Below, one piece after another: positions 35,346 to 44,300 of a stretch of DNA of 64,000 nucleotides. This stretch comes from CAYOHG01 sp964465125 (GTDB taxonomy: Bacteria; Planctomycetota; Phycisphaerae; UBA1845; Fen-1342): contig CAYXIO010000014.1 in NCBI GenBank assembly GCA_964465125.1, positions 1 through 64,000 of the forward strand, written 5' to 3'. The notes beneath the pieces are model-generated. The model made no database searches. It saw nothing but the letters and a program-made list of their open reading frames with translations, and was not told the origin of the DNA. The position numbers were made by a program, and so were the translations under genes. Every line of letters begins with the position of its first letter. Position 1 is the first letter of the stretch.

Positions 35346-36701
35346 ATGCTTCGTCGTGCAAACGCCGTCGCGGCCCTGCTCGCTCACTCCATCTTCATGA
35401 TGACGTGCGCTGCGACCGCCGGCGAGCCACCTGCGTTGCCGGACACTCCCCACGGAACGTGCGTCCGCGGCTATCTCGACTCCTTCAACTCCGGCGACGC
35501 GGAGCGCGTGCGGGCCTTTGAGCTGGCGATTCGCGCGGAATCGTCGCTGAAGGCGCGCTCGATGGAGGACCGCCTGTCGCAATACCGCGAGTTGCACCAG
35601 CGCTGGCGCAGCCTGACGCTCAAACAGGTCGTGCGCGACGAAGCCGCCGTGCTCACGGTCCTGGTCGAGAACGGAAACGACGAGGTCTTTCAGTTCGGGT
35701 TCGAGTTTGAGCCGCAGCCGCCCGGCAAGCTGGTCGCGATTCGCATCGAGGGTCCGATCGCCGACGCGGCCGCGGGCGCCGAGCCGCTCACGGCGCAGCA
35801 ACGCCAGCAGGCGATCGAGGAGCTGATCCGGAACCTCAACGACGCCTACGTCTTCCCCCAGAAAGCCGCCGCGATGGAGAAGATGCTGCGTGACCATCTG
35901 GCCGCGAAGCGCTACGACGATTGCGACAGCGCCGCGAAATTCGCCGAGCGGATGAGCGAGGATTTGCAGGCCGTCTGTCACGACAAGCACCTGCGCATGC
36001 GCGCCGGCGCTGCGACGCCCATGGCCCTGCGCCAACTGAGCCCGGAGGAAGGCGCACGATCCAACTACGGGTTCGTGCGCGCGGAAATCCTGCCCGGAAA
36101 CGTCGGCTACCTGAAGCTGAACATGTTCCACCCGTCCGCCGACGCTCAGAAGACCGCGGCCGCGGCGCTCGAATTCCTCAAGAGCTGCGACGCGCTGATT
36201 TTCGATCTGCGCGAGAACGGCGGCGGCTCGCCCGAAATGATCCGCTTCATTTCCAGCTACCTGTTCGACAAGCCGACCCACCTGAACAGCTTCTACGACC
36301 GTGCCGCGAATCGCACCTCCGAAACCTGGACGCTCGAGAACGTACCGGGACAGCGCTTCCGCTCCGACCTGCCGGTGTACGTCCTGATCAGCAACTACAC
36401 CTTCTCCGGAGCCGAGGAATTCACGTACAACCTGCGCTGCCTGGATCGCGCCACGATTGTCGGCGAAACCAGCGGCGGAGGGGCGCACCCCGTTCAGCCG
36501 CGCGTCCTGGCCGCCCGCTTCACGGTCATGATCCCCTTCGCGCGGGCCGAGAACCCGATCACGAAGTCCAACTGGGAAGGCGTCGGCGTCGAGCCGCACA
36601 TCAAGGTGCCGGCCAGCCAGGCCCTCGAAGCCGCGCAGGAGGATGTGGCGAAGCGGCTGTCCAAGCTGGTGGAAACGACCGGGCAAACGCAGACGCCCTG
36701 A
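35346..36701 (+). CDS. S41-family (tail-specific) peptidase, secreted
   Basis: A 451-residue protein with a signal peptide (VAALLAHSIFMMTCAATAG). Residues ~25-145 form an NTF2/cystatin-like domain (FNSGDAERVRAFE), then a helical region. The S41 catalytic domain follows from ~230: GYLKLNMFHP, DALIFDLRENGGGSPEM, the nucleophile Ser354 in YTFSGAEEFTY and IVGETSGGGAHP. No PDZ domain is obvious, as in the IRBP-like branch. GGAGGT sits 5 nt before the ATG. It probably degrades or trims envelope proteins or peptides. Confidence 0.88.
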   Translation: MLRRANAVAALLAHSIFMMTCAATAGEPPALPDTPHGTCVRGYLDSFNSGDAERVRAFELAIRAESSLKARSMEDRLSQYRELHQRWRSLTLKQVVRDEAAVLTVLVENGNDEVFQFGFEFEPQPPGKLVAIRIEGPIADAAAGAEPLTAQQRQQAIEELIRNLNDAYVFPQKAAAMEKMLRDHLAAKRYDDCDSAAKFAERMSEDLQAVCHDKHLRMRAGAATPMALRQLSPEEGARSNYGFVRAEILPGNVGYLKLNMFHPSADAQKTAAAALEFLKSCDALIFDLRENGGGSPEMIRFISSYLFDKPTHLNSFYDRAANRTSETWTLENVPGQRFRSDLPVYVLISNYTFSGAEEFTYNLRCLDRATIVGETSGGGAHPVQPRVLAARFTVMIPFARAENPITKSNWEGVGVEPHIKVPASQALEAAQEDVAKRLSKLVETTGQTQTP

Positions 36702-36731
36702 CCCGCAGCGGCGGCACGCGTCCGATGCCAG

Positions 36732-37115
36732 TCACTCCGGATCATCCGCCGGCTCGCCACCCGCGTCGTGCCCCGGCCGCGCGCCGCTGGGCAGCGACGG
36801 AGGCGCCTGCCACCCATCGGCTTGCGTGATGCCGGCGGCGAACGTCGGAAGTGCGCCAGCCAGCCCGCAGCGATACCCCGCGCTGCGCAGCACGTCCGCA
36901 ATCGTGGAAATCCCCGGCGTAAGCCGCACCCGGCTGTTCGAGTACGCTCCGGTGCGGTGCGGATAGCGCCCCGTGAGCATCGCGGCCCAGCTCGGCGCGC
37001 GCTGCGGAATCGGTACGCACGCGCGCTCGAAGCAAACACCTTTTGCGGCCAAGGCGGCCGCGCGCGTCAGCCAATCGCGTCGCGAAATCCCGGATGGGGA
37101 ATGATCCTTCGGCAC
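36732..37115 (-). pseudogene. Sulfatase gene relic with destroyed active site
   Basis: A ~127-codon open stretch matching only the middle of the sulfatase N-terminal domain: AALAAKGVCFERACVPIPQ, MLTGRYPHRTGAYS and TIADVLRSAGYRCGLAG. The formylglycine motif CxPSR reads RAPSW: Cys has become Arg (CGC, one transition from TGC) and Arg has become Trp (TGG, one transition from CGG). The N-terminal metal-binding DD is missing and the frame ends ~35 residues after the conserved part. No SD or ATG is present at the 5' end (GTG at 37115). I read it as a decayed fragment, not a working gene. Confidence 0.75.
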
Positions 37116-37129
37116 GATAGACGTCTATC
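37116..37129. promoter_or_regulatory. 14-bp perfect palindrome (GATAGACGTCTATC)
   Basis: A perfect inverted repeat in an otherwise GC-rich gap, 116 nt before the channel-like gene. It could be an operator for a dimeric regulator. No second copy was noticed in the window. Confidence 0.4.
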
Positions 37130-37141
37130 AGGCCGCCGCCG

Positions 37142-37196
37142 TCCCCACACTCCGTCTCTTCGTCTCCTCCGTCTCTTCCTCCCCACCTTGTCTCCC
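37142..37196. repeat. Pyrimidine-rich tract with direct repeat
   Basis: An almost pure C/T stretch in which CTCCGTCTCTTC occurs twice (37150-37161 and 37167-37178). On the minus strand it is a purine-rich GGAGACGAAGAGACGGAG-type tract like those inserted in ileS. Confidence 0.6.
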
Positions 37197-37244
37197 GCAG
37201 GTGCGGCCGGTACGCTCGCCCCCGCGTCCGCCACGGAGCGCCGC

Positions 37245-38309
37245 ATGCCCGCGTTTCGGCTGGAACAACTGCAAATCACCGGACGGCGGCATCGCGTGTA
37301 CTCGCGCTGGTGGCGCGAACTGTGCTTCGCCCGCGCCGTGCTGCGCGAGTTCCGTATTCGCTTCGCGCTGGTGGCGCTTCTGCTGGCCATCGGTGCGGCC
37401 GCTTTCTGGCTGTTCGAGCCTGACCACCTGTCTCCGATCGAAGCGCTCTATTTCACCTGGACGCTGACTTTCGGGCAGCCGCCTCACGACTTTCCGCAGC
37501 AGCCCTTGCTGCGCGGGCTCTACTTCGTGCTTCCGCTGGCCGGTCTGCTGATCATCCTGGAGTCGATCGTCGAATTCTCGCACATGATCCGCGATCGGCG
37601 CAGCTCGGAGCGAAACTGGTGCATGGAAATGGCTTCCAATCTGAAAGACCACATCATCCTGATCGGCCTGGGCAAGCTCGGCTACCGCACGTATCGGATG
37701 CTGCGCAAGCTCGGCGAGCCGATCGTCGTCGTAGAGCGTGACCCCGAGAACGGGTTTCTCGACGAGGTGCGCCAGGACGGCACGCCCCTGCTGGTCGCCA
37801 ACGCGCGCCGCGACGCGACCCTGGTCGAGGCGAACGTCGCCGCCGCCAGGAGCATCATCATCGCCACCAATGATGACCTGGCCAATCTCGAGGTCGCCCT
37901 CGACGCGCGCCGCATGAACGCCAACATCCGCGTGGTGCTGCGGCTTTTCGACCAGGCCCTCGCTGACAAAGTCCGCGGAGGCTTCAACATACACATCGCG
38001 ATGTCCACCGCCGCCCTCGCGGCGCCCAACTTCGCGCTGGCCGCAGTCGAGAAATCGTTCATCAACAGCATGGTCATCGGCACGCAGCTCGTCGTCATTC
38101 AGCGCTGGACGGTGCGTGTCGGCGGTCCGCTGATCAATCGCACCGTCGGCGACGTCGCCGCCGCGTACGGCTGCGGCGTGATCGAGCACACCGCCGGCGA
38201 CGGCGCCACGGTGCTCTTTCCGCCGCCGACGCTCAAGCTGGCCGCCGGCGACACGTTCCTCGTGCAGGGCCCCATGCAGAAGATGCGGGAATTGTACAAC
38301 CTGACGTGA
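37245..38309 (+). CDS. Ion-channel-like membrane protein with cytosolic RCK (TrkA-N/TrkA-C) domains
   Basis: A 354-residue protein; GGAG lies 6 nt before the ATG. Two membrane helices (FALVALLLAIGAAAFWLF and LYFVLPLAGLLIILESIVEF) flank a pore-like loop, as in 2-TM potassium channels, but the selectivity filter TVGYGD is replaced by TLTFGQPPHDF. The RCK N-domain has the nucleotide motif IGLGKLGYRTYRML and VVERDPEN. The C-terminal domain (~265-350) shows INRTVGDVAAAYGCGVIEH and LAAGDTFLVQG. It is probably a nucleotide-regulated channel or its derivative; K+ selectivity cannot be assumed. Confidence 0.82.
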   Translation: MPAFRLEQLQITGRRHRVYSRWWRELCFARAVLREFRIRFALVALLLAIGAAAFWLFEPDHLSPIEALYFTWTLTFGQPPHDFPQQPLLRGLYFVLPLAGLLIILESIVEFSHMIRDRRSSERNWCMEMASNLKDHIILIGLGKLGYRTYRMLRKLGEPIVVVERDPENGFLDEVRQDGTPLLVANARRDATLVEANVAAARSIIIATNDDLANLEVALDARRMNANIRVVLRLFDQALADKVRGGFNIHIAMSTAALAAPNFALAAVEKSFINSMVIGTQLVVIQRWTVRVGGPLINRTVGDVAAAYGCGVIEHTAGDGATVLFPPPTLKLAAGDTFLVQGPMQKMRELYNLT

Positions 38310-38381
38310 AGCCGCCGAGCGCGTCTCGAACCCCCCGGCAGTCGGACGCCATCACGGGCAGCCGCGCGTGATTCCAACCAA

Positions 38382-40136
38382 TCAGCGACCGGACCCGATC
38401 GCCTCGTAGAGCACGCGGCCGCAAGCGCCCGGCGGCGGAACGACGCCCAGCAGGGCCGCGAGCGTCGGCACCACATCCAGCGGATCCGCCGGCGCGTAGA
38501 AGCGCCCCGAACGAACGCCCGGGCCGAGCAGCAGAATCGGCACGAGCCGGTCCTGCGAGTAGCACATCGTATGCCCCGCGATCTTGTCGTCCTTTTCATA
38601 CCAGAACGGGGCCGGCTTCAGGTAGAACCGCCCCGAACGTCCGGGGTAGTAGCAGCGCCACGCCAGGTAGCGGTCCAGGTCGTCGCGCGGCGGGCAGGCG
38701 CCCTCCAGCTCGCTCGATGGCACCACCCACGCCAGCCCGGGCGTGCCTCGCAGCACGCCAAGGCACGCGCGCGTCAGGGCGCCGTCGCGCTCGGCGTCGA
38801 GCCGGTCGAACGCCGGATCGCAGTACACCCACGGCATCTCGACGCCCAGAACCAGATCGCTTGACGGCGCCGCGTCCCCCAGCGCGTTGCGAACGACGTC
38901 ATTCAACGACTTGACGATCGCCTGCCAGTCGAAGAAGCCCGTATCCGCCCGCAGGTCACGCAGCACCAGCGGCGTGCTGGAGACGCCGTGATCGGCCGAG
39001 AGTGCGATCAGACAGCGGTCCAGGCCGACGCGCTGATCCAGAAAGTCGAGGAAATCGGCAATCTGCCGGTCGGTCCGCAGCGTCAGGTCGAGCACCTCGG
39101 CGCTGTCCGGGCCGAAGATGTGGCCGCAGGCGTCGTTCGACGAGAAGCTCACGCACAGCATGTCGACCGAGTCGTCGGCGCCGAGCTGCTCGTGCTCGAC
39201 CAGCATGCGGGCGATGTCCAGGGTCATTTCGCCGCCGAACGGGCTTGCCGCGAGCGCTGCGTAGTAGAACGGCCGCTCGCTGCCTTCCAGTGTCGGCAGC
39301 GAGTGCGGGAGCTTCGTGCCGAAGCGCGCGATGAACGGCAGCCAGCGCGCCCCGACCGGACGCGCGGCCGTGTACGCGTCCGGCCCGAGCAGCGGCTCCC
39401 ACACTTGTCCCGCGAACCGATCCACGCGCGCCTGCTCGTTGTAGTCGCGGAGGTAGCCGGGCAGCTCGTTCATGTACCAGGTGCTCGTGACGAAACGCCC
39501 GGTCGCCCCGTGCCACCAGAACGCGCCGTCGGCGGCGCGGCCCGCCAGCAGAATCGCGCTGCGGTCCTTCAGCGCCATGCCGAACACGCGGCTGCGCGGA
39601 TCGAGCACCTTGAGCTGATCGCCGAGCGACATGCCGATGAACGCCCGAGGCGATCGGCCGCGCGTGGGCGTCTCCGGATCAAGCCCGACCAGGCGGGTGT
39701 CGGCGTCATCCACCGCGGCCCGCGACTTGCTCGAACCGGGATCAAGGAACCATTCGTTCACCACGATGCCGTGCTGGCGCGGAATGCAACCGCTGGCCAG
39801 CGTGGCGTGGCCGGCGGCGGTGGCCGTCGCGCTGTAGGAATACGCGGCGTTGGCAAAGAACGCACCGTGATCGAGGAAACGCCGAAACCCGCGCTCGCAG
39901 AAGCGCGACTCCAGGCGCGTCAGGAAGTCCGGTCGAAACTGGTCGATGACCAGCATGACGACCAGCCGCGGCGACGGCGCGGCCGCCTCCTCGGAAGAGG
40001 CGCGCGGCACACTCGTTTGATCCGAAGCCGGCGGACCGGCAGCGCACAACGCGACACGCGGCAGCGCGCACAATGTGACGACCAACATGCGTGCCGCGAA
40101 CGGTATGCGAGAGGAAACCAACATGGGGAATTCCAT
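38382..40136 (-). CDS. PafA-like alkaline phosphatase family protein, secreted
   Basis: A 584-residue protein with a signal peptide (MLVVTLCALPRVALCAAG). The alkaline-phosphatase superfamily fold is shown by VVMLVIDQFRPDFL (metal Asp), the nucleophile Thr in SATATAAGHATLASG, CVSFSSNDACGHIFGPDS (metal Asp/His) and ALSADHGVSSTP. A late GHTMCYSQDRLVPILLLGPG segment completes it. It fits the PafA/type I phosphodiesterase group, i.e. periplasmic or extracellular phosphomonoester hydrolysis. The start at 40136 is chosen over 40229 because upstream codons overlap the PHP gene; 40124 is also possible. Confidence 0.87.
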   Translation of the reverse strand: MEFPMLVSSRIPFAARMLVVTLCALPRVALCAAGPPASDQTSVPRASSEEAAAPSPRLVVMLVIDQFRPDFLTRLESRFCERGFRRFLDHGAFFANAAYSYSATATAAGHATLASGCIPRQHGIVVNEWFLDPGSSKSRAAVDDADTRLVGLDPETPTRGRSPRAFIGMSLGDQLKVLDPRSRVFGMALKDRSAILLAGRAADGAFWWHGATGRFVTSTWYMNELPGYLRDYNEQARVDRFAGQVWEPLLGPDAYTAARPVGARWLPFIARFGTKLPHSLPTLEGSERPFYYAALAASPFGGEMTLDIARMLVEHEQLGADDSVDMLCVSFSSNDACGHIFGPDSAEVLDLTLRTDRQIADFLDFLDQRVGLDRCLIALSADHGVSSTPLVLRDLRADTGFFDWQAIVKSLNDVVRNALGDAAPSSDLVLGVEMPWVYCDPAFDRLDAERDGALTRACLGVLRGTPGLAWVVPSSELEGACPPRDDLDRYLAWRCYYPGRSGRFYLKPAPFWYEKDDKIAGHTMCYSQDRLVPILLLGPGVRSGRFYAPADPLDVVPTLAALLGVVPPPGACGRVLYEAIGSGR

Positions 40137-40200
40137 TGCAGAAGTACGCTGGCCCGTGCGACACGCGCAGCGGGAGGATCGCGCATCCCGTGCCGCGACG

Positions 40201-41148
40201 CTACGCAGGCAGCGCTTGCAGGCATTCACGAATCAGGACGTTCTGGCGGGCATGATAGCCGAGGCAAACCAGCGGGTAGGTCAATTGCCCGAAGCGCTTG
40301 ACGAGGCGGCACGTGAGCCGCTCCCACGCGCCGGACGCCTCGGCCATGCGGCGCTCGATGTTCTTCTGAAGCAGGATCCAAACGTCGTCGCGCAAGGTCT
40401 CGGGGGTGCCGAAGGCGCCGCAGGCCGCGGCCTGACCGGCCCGGATGCTGGCGATCAACTCGTCGCGCGTGGTCCCCTCGGTCAGCGTATAGGTCGTGCC
40501 GACCCGATGCGTGTGCGAGTCGCTGCCCGCGACCAGGACCTTGCCGCGGCCCTGTGTGGCGTACCACGCGAACGCGTTATGTGCGTAGCTGCGCGTGCCG
40601 TTGATCCCCTCGAAGACCGGGAAGCGCTCGAGCATGGCCTCGATCTGCCAGGTCTTCAGCACGCGATGCTGCTCGGTCCAGGTCATGTGGTTCAGCACGA
40701 ACAGCTTGTCCTGCCGGTGCATGTAGTCGACGCAGTCATACAGGTTGCCGCGCAGGCGCTGAATCTCGGCGTGTTGCGACTCGTCGATGTCATAGACGTT
40801 GACGTGAATGACCGTCCCGTCTTCCGGAAACGAGATCGACACCTCTTCGCCGACGATGAAGTCCGCCAGGTCGCCGCGGCGGTCGAGCAGCGCCTTGCAC
40901 CCGTCCAGCGTGTCGTGGTCGGTGAGGGTGACGAAGTCCATGCCGCGCGACTTCGCCAGGTCGTAGATGGATTCGGGTTCGAGCAACGGGTGAAAGAGGA
41001 TGCCGGGCAGGTAGCGAATTGTTTCGTCGGAGAATCGCGAGTGGCAATGCAGGTCAATGCGCGTACCGACTTTTCGTCGGTATCGCGCACCGCCGTTGCC
41101 TGGCTCGGCGAGCGAATACTCGTAGGTGGGGCAAAGCAGACTGTTCAT
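40201..41148 (-). CDS. PHP-domain metal-dependent phosphoesterase
   Basis: A 315-residue protein with the polymerase/histidinol-phosphatase fold. Metal motifs: RIDLHCHSRFSDE (HxH), TLTDHDTLDG (HD), VGEEVSISF (Glu), VLNHMTW (His) and VAGSDSHTH (D-H). The C-terminal ~70 residues (NIERRMAEASG, LVCLGYHARQNVLI) are helical and unassigned. GAGGAG lies 6 nt before the ATG at 41148, so upstream extensions are rejected. A TACAAT -10-like box (41184-41189) precedes it. It follows ileS by 193 nt and may have its own promoter. The substrate is unknown. Confidence 0.87.
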   Translation of the reverse strand: MNSLLCPTYEYSLAEPGNGGARYRRKVGTRIDLHCHSRFSDETIRYLPGILFHPLLEPESIYDLAKSRGMDFVTLTDHDTLDGCKALLDRRGDLADFIVGEEVSISFPEDGTVIHVNVYDIDESQHAEIQRLRGNLYDCVDYMHRQDKLFVLNHMTWTEQHRVLKTWQIEAMLERFPVFEGINGTRSYAHNAFAWYATQGRGKVLVAGSDSHTHRVGTTYTLTEGTTRDELIASIRAGQAAACGAFGTPETLRDDVWILLQKNIERRMAEASGAWERLTCRLVKRFGQLTYPLVCLGYHARQNVLIRECLQALPA

Positions 41149-41183
41149 ATCAGCTCCTCTTTGCCACTCCAGTATTCGGCAGC

Positions 41184-41189
41184 ATTGTA
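41184..41189 (-). promoter_or_regulatory. -10-like TACAAT upstream of the PHP gene
   Basis: TACAAT on the minus strand gives a predicted start near 41177 and a leader of about 30 nt that contains the SD GAGGAG. No convincing -35 at 17 nt. Confidence 0.35.
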
Positions 41190-41341
41190 AGTCAATCACG
41201 GCAGTTGCGCTAGGTTTCGGTGACTTTTTGACAGGCAGACATGACGGAATTCCGCCAGCACGCCATCGTGTGCCTTCGACGCGCTCCGCGCCCAACCGTT
41301 TGGGCGCAAGCCGCGTTCGCGACCGGTCAAGGGAGGCCCGC

Positions 41342-44300
41342 TCAACCCGTCGGCGAAACCGAAAGCCGAACGGATTGCTCGTCCACCATCACCTCATCCA
41401 TCGGCTCGGAACCGCCGCCGAACGCAACCTCCGAAGCCAGGCATTCGCTCCGCAGCGTGTCCTCGAAACGCCGCAACACGTCGATGAACGCCGCCGGAGC
41501 GTCGATCATCAACCGAATGCGCTGCTCGTAGGCGAGCTGCTTCTCCTTGCGGGCCTGCTGAACGTGGTGAATCAACTCGCGAACCAGCCCTTCGTCGCGC
41601 AGCACAGGCGTGATATCGGTCTGTAGCACCACCACGCCGACCTTGCCCGGTGCGGCAGCCCACCCCTCCTTCGCCTCCAGCCGGATATCGACTTCCTCCG
41701 GCGTCAGCGCCACCGACTGGCCGTTCACGGTCAGCGGAAGCGATCCGTCGGAGACCAGCGCCTTCCGCGCGCCGGCGGGATCCGCCAGCGCCGCCAGCGC
41801 CGCCTTGATGCCCGGCACCAGCGCCCGGTACTTCTTGCCGATCGCCGGGAAGTTAGGCACCACCTTGTAGCTGACGTAGTGATCGGCCTCGTGCGTGAAC
41901 TCGACCTCCTTGACGTTCAGCTCCTCGGCGATCAGGCCGCGGTGCGATTCGAGCCACTCGCCGTGCTCCGCTTTCGCGAGCACGACCTCGCAGCGCGCCA
42001 GCGGCTGGCGCACCTTCTTCGCTTCCTTCACGGTCGCCGAGGCCCGCGCCGCGCGACCCAGCGATGCGATTTCGCGAACGATGTTCATCTCCGCCGACAG
42101 CGCTTCGTCGCAATAGCCGATGTCCTCTGCCTTCGCGTAGTCGCACAGGTGGACCGAGCCCGGATCGTCGGGAACGCGCAGAATCTGGTGCATCGTCTCG
42201 GCGAAGAACGGCGTGAACGGCGCGATCAGCCGGCTGAACACGCGCAGACAGCCGTAAAGCGTGTGGTAGGCGTCCCACTTGTCCTGGTCCTTCTCGCAGC
42301 GCCAGAAGCGGTCGCGGCTGCGGCGGACGTACCAGTTCGACAGCGCCTCGACAAAGTCGTTCAGGGCCTGGGCCGCCGGGTAGTTCTCGAAGCGGTCCAT
42401 CGACTCGCGGACCGACGCGACGGTGCGGCTCAGCTCGGTGATGATCCAGCGGTCGAGCTCGCCGCGCTGCGCGGTCGGGCGATGGCCCATCGGGTTGCCA
42501 GGCTCGTCGCGGCGGCGCGGGTCGAAGCCGTCGATGCTGGCGTAGATGGTGAAGAAGCTCAGCACGTTGTAGAGCTTGACCAGGAACTCGCGCTGGCTGT
42601 CGCGGATCGCGGCCTCCTGAAAGCGCACGCTGGTCCACGGCGCCTGCCCGCTGAAGAAGTACCAGCGCATCGCGTCGGCGCCGTAACTGTCGAAGATGTA
42701 CGTCGGCTCCTTGTAGTTGCGAAGCTTCTTCGACATCTTGTTGCCGTCTTCGCCGGCAATCAGCCCGAGGACGATGCAGGTGCGGTAGGGCAAGGGATAT
42801 TCCCCGCCCTCCCGGGCGGCACGGGCGGGGAACGCGCCCAACCGGGACAGCAACGTGCTGATCGCCAGCAGCGCATAGAACCACCCGCGCGTCTGGTCGA
42901 TCGCCTCGCTGATGAAATCCGCCGGGAATCGCTGCGCGAATTTCTCCGCGCTGCCTGGCACATGCGGGAATCCCCACTCCGCGAACGGCATGCTGCCCGC
43001 GTCCCACCAGCAGTCGATCACCTCCGGCACGCGCCGCATCCGCGGCGTCCCGCTGCCCCTCGGCCCGCCGGTCCCTCCGTCCCTTCGCGCCGCCGTCCCG
43101 GCTCCCTGGCACCGGCACTCATACGTCCACTCATCGATGTACGGTTTGTGCACGCGCAGGTGCTCGGGGAACGCCTCGCCCTTGTGCTCGGCGACTTTGC
43201 GCTCCCAGTAGCCGCCGTCCGTCGCGCCGGGCTTGCCTTGCAGCTCGCCGAACGATCCGACCGCCTCCATCCGCCCGCACTGATCGCATTGCCAGATGGG
43301 CAGCGGCGTGCCCCAGTAGCGCTCGCGCGAGAGGGCCCAGTCGACATTATTGCGGAGAAAATCGCCAAAGCGGCCCTCTTGGATGTGCTCGGGCAGCCAG
43401 TGAATGGCAGCGTTATTCCTGAGAAATTCGTCCTTGAATGCGCTCGTGCGAACAAACCAACCCTGGCGGGCATACTGAATCAGCGGATCGTCCGGCGACT
43501 GCGGGCAGAACGGATATTCGTGGCGGTACTGCTCCTGGTGATACAGCAGCGGCGTGCCCCAGGGCGTCTTGCGCTCGTCGCGCAGCTCGCGGATGAGCTC
43601 CTTGTCGCACTCCTTCACCCAGCGGCCGCGGTAGCGCTGCGGCGCGTCGTCGTTAAACGTGCCATCGGGCGCGACGGCGCAAAGCAGCGGGATCGCGTCG
43701 AACTCGCCGAAGCGCTTCCGCTCATCCTGAAGCAGGTTGAAATCAACCTCGCCGAACGCCGGCGCCTCGTGCACCAGCCCCGACCCGCTGTCGATCGTGA
43801 CGAAATCCGCAGCCAATACGCGCCAGCCGATCGAGGCCGAGCCGCCGTCCTTCAGCTTTGCATGGCCCGGCCCGAGCGGGGTGTAGTACGGCTCTTCGAA
43901 CGGCGGGCGGTACGACCGCCCGAGCAGCGCGCTGCCCTTGCAGGTCGACACGACCTTCAATTCGCGCTTGACCTTTTTCGCGATCGCCTCGACCAGCGCG
44001 GCCGCAATGTACAGGTGTTCGTCATCCGCCGAGTCGTGCACCAGCGCGTACTCAAGATCAGGATGCACGGCGGCGAAGTGATTGCTCACCAGCGTCCAGG
44101 GCGTGGTGGTCCAGACGAGTAATGAAGTTCGCGGCTGCCTGCCCGCCTCTGCCCCTTTGCCCCCAGCTCCGTCGGCCCCTTCCACAAGCGGAAACTTCAC
44201 GAACACGCTCGGGTCGTCGACGGCCTTATACCCCTCGCCCACCTCGCCGCTGGAAAGCGCCGTTCCACCCTGGGCCCACCACCAGACGATCTTGTGCCCC

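Noticed and set aside
36741..37074. Overlapping alternative frames in the sulfatase relic region
   Set aside because: Only the 36732-37115 minus frame shows sulfatase similarity; the others are composition-driven.
41149..41341. T-box or riboswitch upstream of the synthetase-linked genes
   Set aside because: No T-box consensus or riboswitch core was recognisable upstream of ileS, trpS or the PHP gene; only the leader-peptide attenuator was found.
41879..44122. A 747-codon plus-strand open frame antisense to ileS
   Set aside because: It is the shadow of a high-GC gene: the ileS frame has conserved motifs throughout, while the antisense frame is Arg/Ala/Val-rich without any domain.
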